From the NCBI GenBank assembly GCA_008828725.1, contig MEHQ01004251.1:159135-223134 (forward strand): 64,000 bases of DNA, written 5' to 3'. Below, piece by piece: positions 37,006 through 64,000 of this stretch; position 1 is the stretch's first letter, and each line of letters starts with the position of its first letter. The translations under genes and the position numbers were made by a program. The notes below the pieces were generated by a model that was given only the letters and a program-made list of their open reading frames with translations, was not told the DNA's origin and ran no database searches. The stretch is from Saccharina japonica. Taxonomy: Eukaryota; Sar; Phaeophyceae; Laminariales; Laminariaceae.

Positions 37006-37701
37006 ATTTCGGCCAAAAACCGCTACCCCTATCGTTGCAGCAGTCTTAAATAACACGTGGTAGCCGTGTACCGAAGACATGACCCCCCCCCCTCGAAAAA
37101 TGATGGCCCCCTATTTTCATTCTTAACGTGGCAATCTCTACAGGTTCGTGCATAACGTGGCAATCACTACAGGTTTGCGTATGACGTGGCAATCGCTACA
37201 GTTTTGTGCATACATAGTGTGGCAATCGATACAGTTTTGTGGGGGGAAAAAAAAAGGCACACACACCCTCCCTTGAGCGATCTACGCCCGCCTTGACGCA
37301 GGAAGACTGCTGGTGGGAATAATTGTGCTGAACTCTGACACCGCCCTTCTGGCAAGCAAGAAGCTAAACAGGGAGCCCCCCCCTTCTCAGCAAAAAGAGA
37401 CGAACGAAAACAGCGGCTATCTGACGCAAAAAAAAAGGAACGTTTTAGATGCTCGGATCGCGAAAAGTTGTGGACTCGTGGGAGGGCATCGGAAGGAAAA
37501 CATACACACATGTTCTTTTCCCTCAAAATAAAAGTACTTACCAGGTTTTTCGTTCACCCGACTCCCACTTGCACCAATACTTCGTACATACTTCGGAGTA
37601 TATACGTATACGATTGTATGTACAAGTGTTATGGGGCGTAGGTTGGGTAGGCGATTGGTTAACCTTTTACCAGTAGCCCAGCGGACTGAGACCTTAACAA
37701 A

Positions 37702-37761
37702 TGGCGTCGATGGCAGGACTCGAACCTGCGTGTGAAATCACAACGGGTTTCGAATCCGCAT
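37702..37761 (-). pseudogene. 3' half of a tRNA-Ser (anticodon CGA) with genomic CCA
   Basis: Read on the minus strand: an anticodon loop TTCGAAA, a long variable arm TGTGATTTCACA typical of tRNA-Ser, a perfect T-arm GCAGG-TTCGAGT-CCTGC containing the pol III B box, the acceptor strand CATCGAC, discriminator G, and then CCA. The anticodon stem's closing pair is A-C. No D-arm, A box or 5' acceptor strand (expected GTCGATG) occurs within about 150 bases on either side, so it is not an intron-containing or permuted gene of obvious form. A nuclear genome does not normally encode CCA, so a retrocopy of mature tRNA is likely. Confidence 0.6.
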
Positions 37762-37805
37762 AAAGAAGAAATACGATGCGCAACACCAGCAAAGCAGTCG
37801 CGGTA

Positions 37806-38005
37806 CTAAAAAAGGGGATTCCTACACGCCACCTTCTTTTCTTCCGACGGCGCTGGTGTCGTCAGCACAGGCGGATTGGCCTGCAGCTTCGATCGCCTAG
37901 GCTTCGAAAACAACTTCTCCAAAATAATCGTGGCTAAGCCGGGGAAAGCACCTACTATGGATAAATACGAGGGAGACGCGAGGGCTGCTGCTGCTACCGC
38001 TGCTA

Positions 38006-38058
<53 letters not shown>

Positions 38059-38697
38059 GCTGCGCCGGTGTCTACCGCGGGTGGCGTAAGGTGGGCGTGT
38101 GTTGGTTGGGTTGACAGACGCTGTGTGTGTGCGTGAGGGCGGTCGTTGCCGTTTTTATAAACCTGAAAGAAGACACATTTTTTTTGTGAGATTGACGATT
38201 GCGGCGGTAATTTTAGATCCAAACACAGGGGATGAATGAAGTGGATCCCCGGGGTGGATAAAAGCCTCCGTAGTGTTTATTTTACCGGGGTAACTACTCT
38301 CTGCGACGAGGTGCCGCGTTGATCATCGGTGAATTAAGGCGGGGGTAGTAGCCCTGGGTGAGAGTCTCCGGCTGATCGCAGCAGAGAGGCCTCATTGATC
38401 CCAAACTATATACGACTTAATGCGACGACGGAATGTTACCGGAGGAATCATCGTTGCAAGCGTGTGTGGGGTGGGTCGTTGCAGTCTATAGATAGGAAAC
38501 TACAAAAGGCAACTCTCAGCTGTGAGGTCTAGGACTTCACCCACGAGACTCATTTTTGCAAGCTGCGTGTGACAAAATCGATCGCCCGTGGTCGTCGTTG
38601 CCATTTTGCACCTCCAGTCTGGCGGCATTTGTTTCAGAGATGATGCCAACTGCCCGGCTTTGAACCCGTTTTTGTGAGTCCGCGACCAAGTCAGGTG
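37806..38697 (-). CDS. Hypothetical Ala-rich protein, two 3' exons
   Basis: Exon 38697-38545 (51 codons; acceptor CCCCAG, donor CTC/GTGGGT) contains LASSLKQMPPDWRCKM. It joins in phase 0 to exon 38162-37806 (acceptor TTTCAG), which runs through a long Ala tract encoded by a GCT/GCA microsatellite to ASPSYLSIVGAFPGLATI and a basic tail with a stop at 37806. Total about 169 residues, 5' end unknown. No family recognised. The plus strand of the second exon is also open, because the triplet repeat lacks stops, so strand assignment is uncertain. It would be divergent from the downstream plus-strand gene. Confidence 0.35.
37984..38062. repeat. GCT microsatellite (possibly coding)
   Basis: GCT with GCTACT interruptions at regular ~21-base spacing. 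Encodes Ala with Val interruptions on the minus strand within a putative exon. Confidence 0.9.
38163..38544 (-). other. Intron of the Ala-rich hypothetical gene, with structured repeat
   Basis: Contains a diverged copy (38271-38418) of the 150-nt structured repeat otherwise found at 60-63 kb. Confidence 0.35.
38271..38418 (+). other. 150-nt structured repeat, dispersed copy
   Basis: About 22 kb from the others. Shares TACTCTCTGCGACGAGGTGC, GCAGCAGAGAGGCCTCATTG and CCAAACTA.ATACGA. The inner hairpin is weaker but keeps several pairs, one by a G-T wobble. The donor-like site is GGGTGAGA. Confidence 0.5.
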
Positions 38698-39391
38698 CTG
38701 GGGTTGCCGATTGTCACGTACAGCAGTACTTACCCGTTGCTCGGAACATTTTTTCGACACTGCTGTGCAGCAGCATGTCACCGACATTCGCCAGTTAATA
38801 GTTTTTTTCACGACTGCAGTGAGATGATGGGTGGATATTAAACATGAGTAGTTACCTTCCTTCGGCTGGGTGCGAGTGCGGAGCCGGCCCCGAGCACATT
38901 AGGCAGGCAGCCGGCGTGCCTTGCTTCCGGAAACGTATCGAGACCGAAACGAGGAAAGGCGTTTTCGTTTGTTTTTGGCGAGTCAAATATTTATGTTGTT
39001 ATCGAGCCCCGCCCCGTCGATCCGTCCTTGTTATTGCGGACAAGAGTATATATATATATATATACAGCCAGGCGAAAGTACAGTAGTATTACCACCTTCG
39101 TGTCGTACACCCACCTACTACGCCGCAGGCGTGTCGGCCACCTATCAGACACATTGTGATTTTTTTTTAAACTTATTATCTACATGTTTCGACAGTATCA
39201 GATCCGCATTTTTCCGACGCTGTCAAGAAATAAACTTACGATCGGATTTCGTCCCCTTATTACGCGTGTTCACGGTCTATCGCTCCTTTGGCTTAATATC
39301 GTCTTCCCTCTTGCGTCTTGAAAGGGCATTAAGGTGTGAGCGTCCACAAGGTTGTATTTATTCACCCCCTCCGTCGAGCCAATCAGTTCAG

Positions 39392-63673
<24,282 letters not shown>

Positions 63674-64000
63674 GTATATACGTAAAAGGACGAAATACGA
63701 GACGCGTGCTATACACGATAGAGGTATAAGGTATAAGGTATACCTTTTTTTGGCTGAAATGTGTTCTGAGTGATGATCGGGCCCCTTTATTAGGGCCCGT
63801 TTTAAAGAAGAAAAAATGAATACCATTTGGAAAAATTAAAATTAAAATTCGCTCTTCATTGGTCAACACACGCACCAGCACCAAATATTAGGATCTTGGG
63901 GGTATATATAATCTTGGGGTGGTGGTGCTGGTTCTGACCAATGAAAAGCGAATTTGATTTTTTTTTTTTTTTACGAACGGAGTCTCAACGATGTTAGGTA

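Larger units (their letters stand above)
32622..37805. other. Repeat-rich spacer
   Basis: Apart from the two candidate exons, it contains a ~75-bp hairpin (32933-33008), a related sequence pair near 33996 and 34545, a full-length interspersed element (34757-35545), a TAGTCAGTAA array (36790-37005) and a tRNA-Ser fragment (37702-37761). Many TACCAGGTAC-like words occur. No other gene recognised. Confidence 0.45.

Noticed and set aside
37640-37701. Permuted tRNA gene with the 5' half downstream of the 3' half
   Set aside because: Inspected on the minus strand; neither an acceptor 5' strand GTCGATG nor a D-arm is present.

Overview
This window is eukaryotic nuclear DNA. Its genes are cut into small, splice-bounded exons by introns of 0.2 to 7 kb, and the introns and spacers are packed with microsatellites, minisatellites and short foldback repeats. 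The most complete gene is a textbook alpha-tubulin. GC-rich exons set in repeat-rich, GC-neutral introns suggest a photosynthetic stramenopile, most likely a brown alga. That placement is an inference from gene architecture and tubulin residues; no phylogeny was run.

Layout. (1) 869-11370, plus strand: the 3' five exons of bleomycin hydrolase, a C1B papain-like aminopeptidase; the exon with the catalytic Cys lies left of the window. Two of its four introns read as GC-AG. (2) 13763-20391, plus strand: complete alpha-tubulin, four exons, 453 residues, terminal Tyr. (3) 20392-25974: a repeat-filled spacer. (4) 32621-25975, minus strand: a gene I reconstructed from seven exons whose reading phases all agree. 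It encodes an aldo-keto-reductase-fold protein whose usual catalytic Tyr, Lys and His look replaced. (5) 33-35 kb: one or two unassigned candidate plus-strand exons. (6) 38697-37806, minus strand: two exons of an unrecognised alanine-rich protein, with a 3'-half tRNA-Ser remnant just beyond. (7) 39392-63673, plus strand, running off the window: about 810 codons in ten phase-consistent exons. The N-terminal half is acidic and low-complexity; the C-terminal half is a highly charged predicted coiled coil. One of its introns contains a TCTG array of about 2.66 kb.

The two single ambiguous bases (48373 and 61872) both sit at repeat boundaries. The second joins two nearly identical 1.7-kb segments, so part of the 58.6-63.7 kb triplication may be an assembly artefact. 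A second set of nested tandem duplications lies at 52.3-58.1 kb.

The genes are unrelated housekeeping or unknown genes and do not form a pathway. I see no operon, CRISPR array, integrated virus or defence system. The most unusual items are the degenerate AKR-fold protein, a dispersed ~150-nt structured repeat with a conserved splice-donor-like site, the tRNA half that carries a genomic CCA, and several families of tiny foldback elements.
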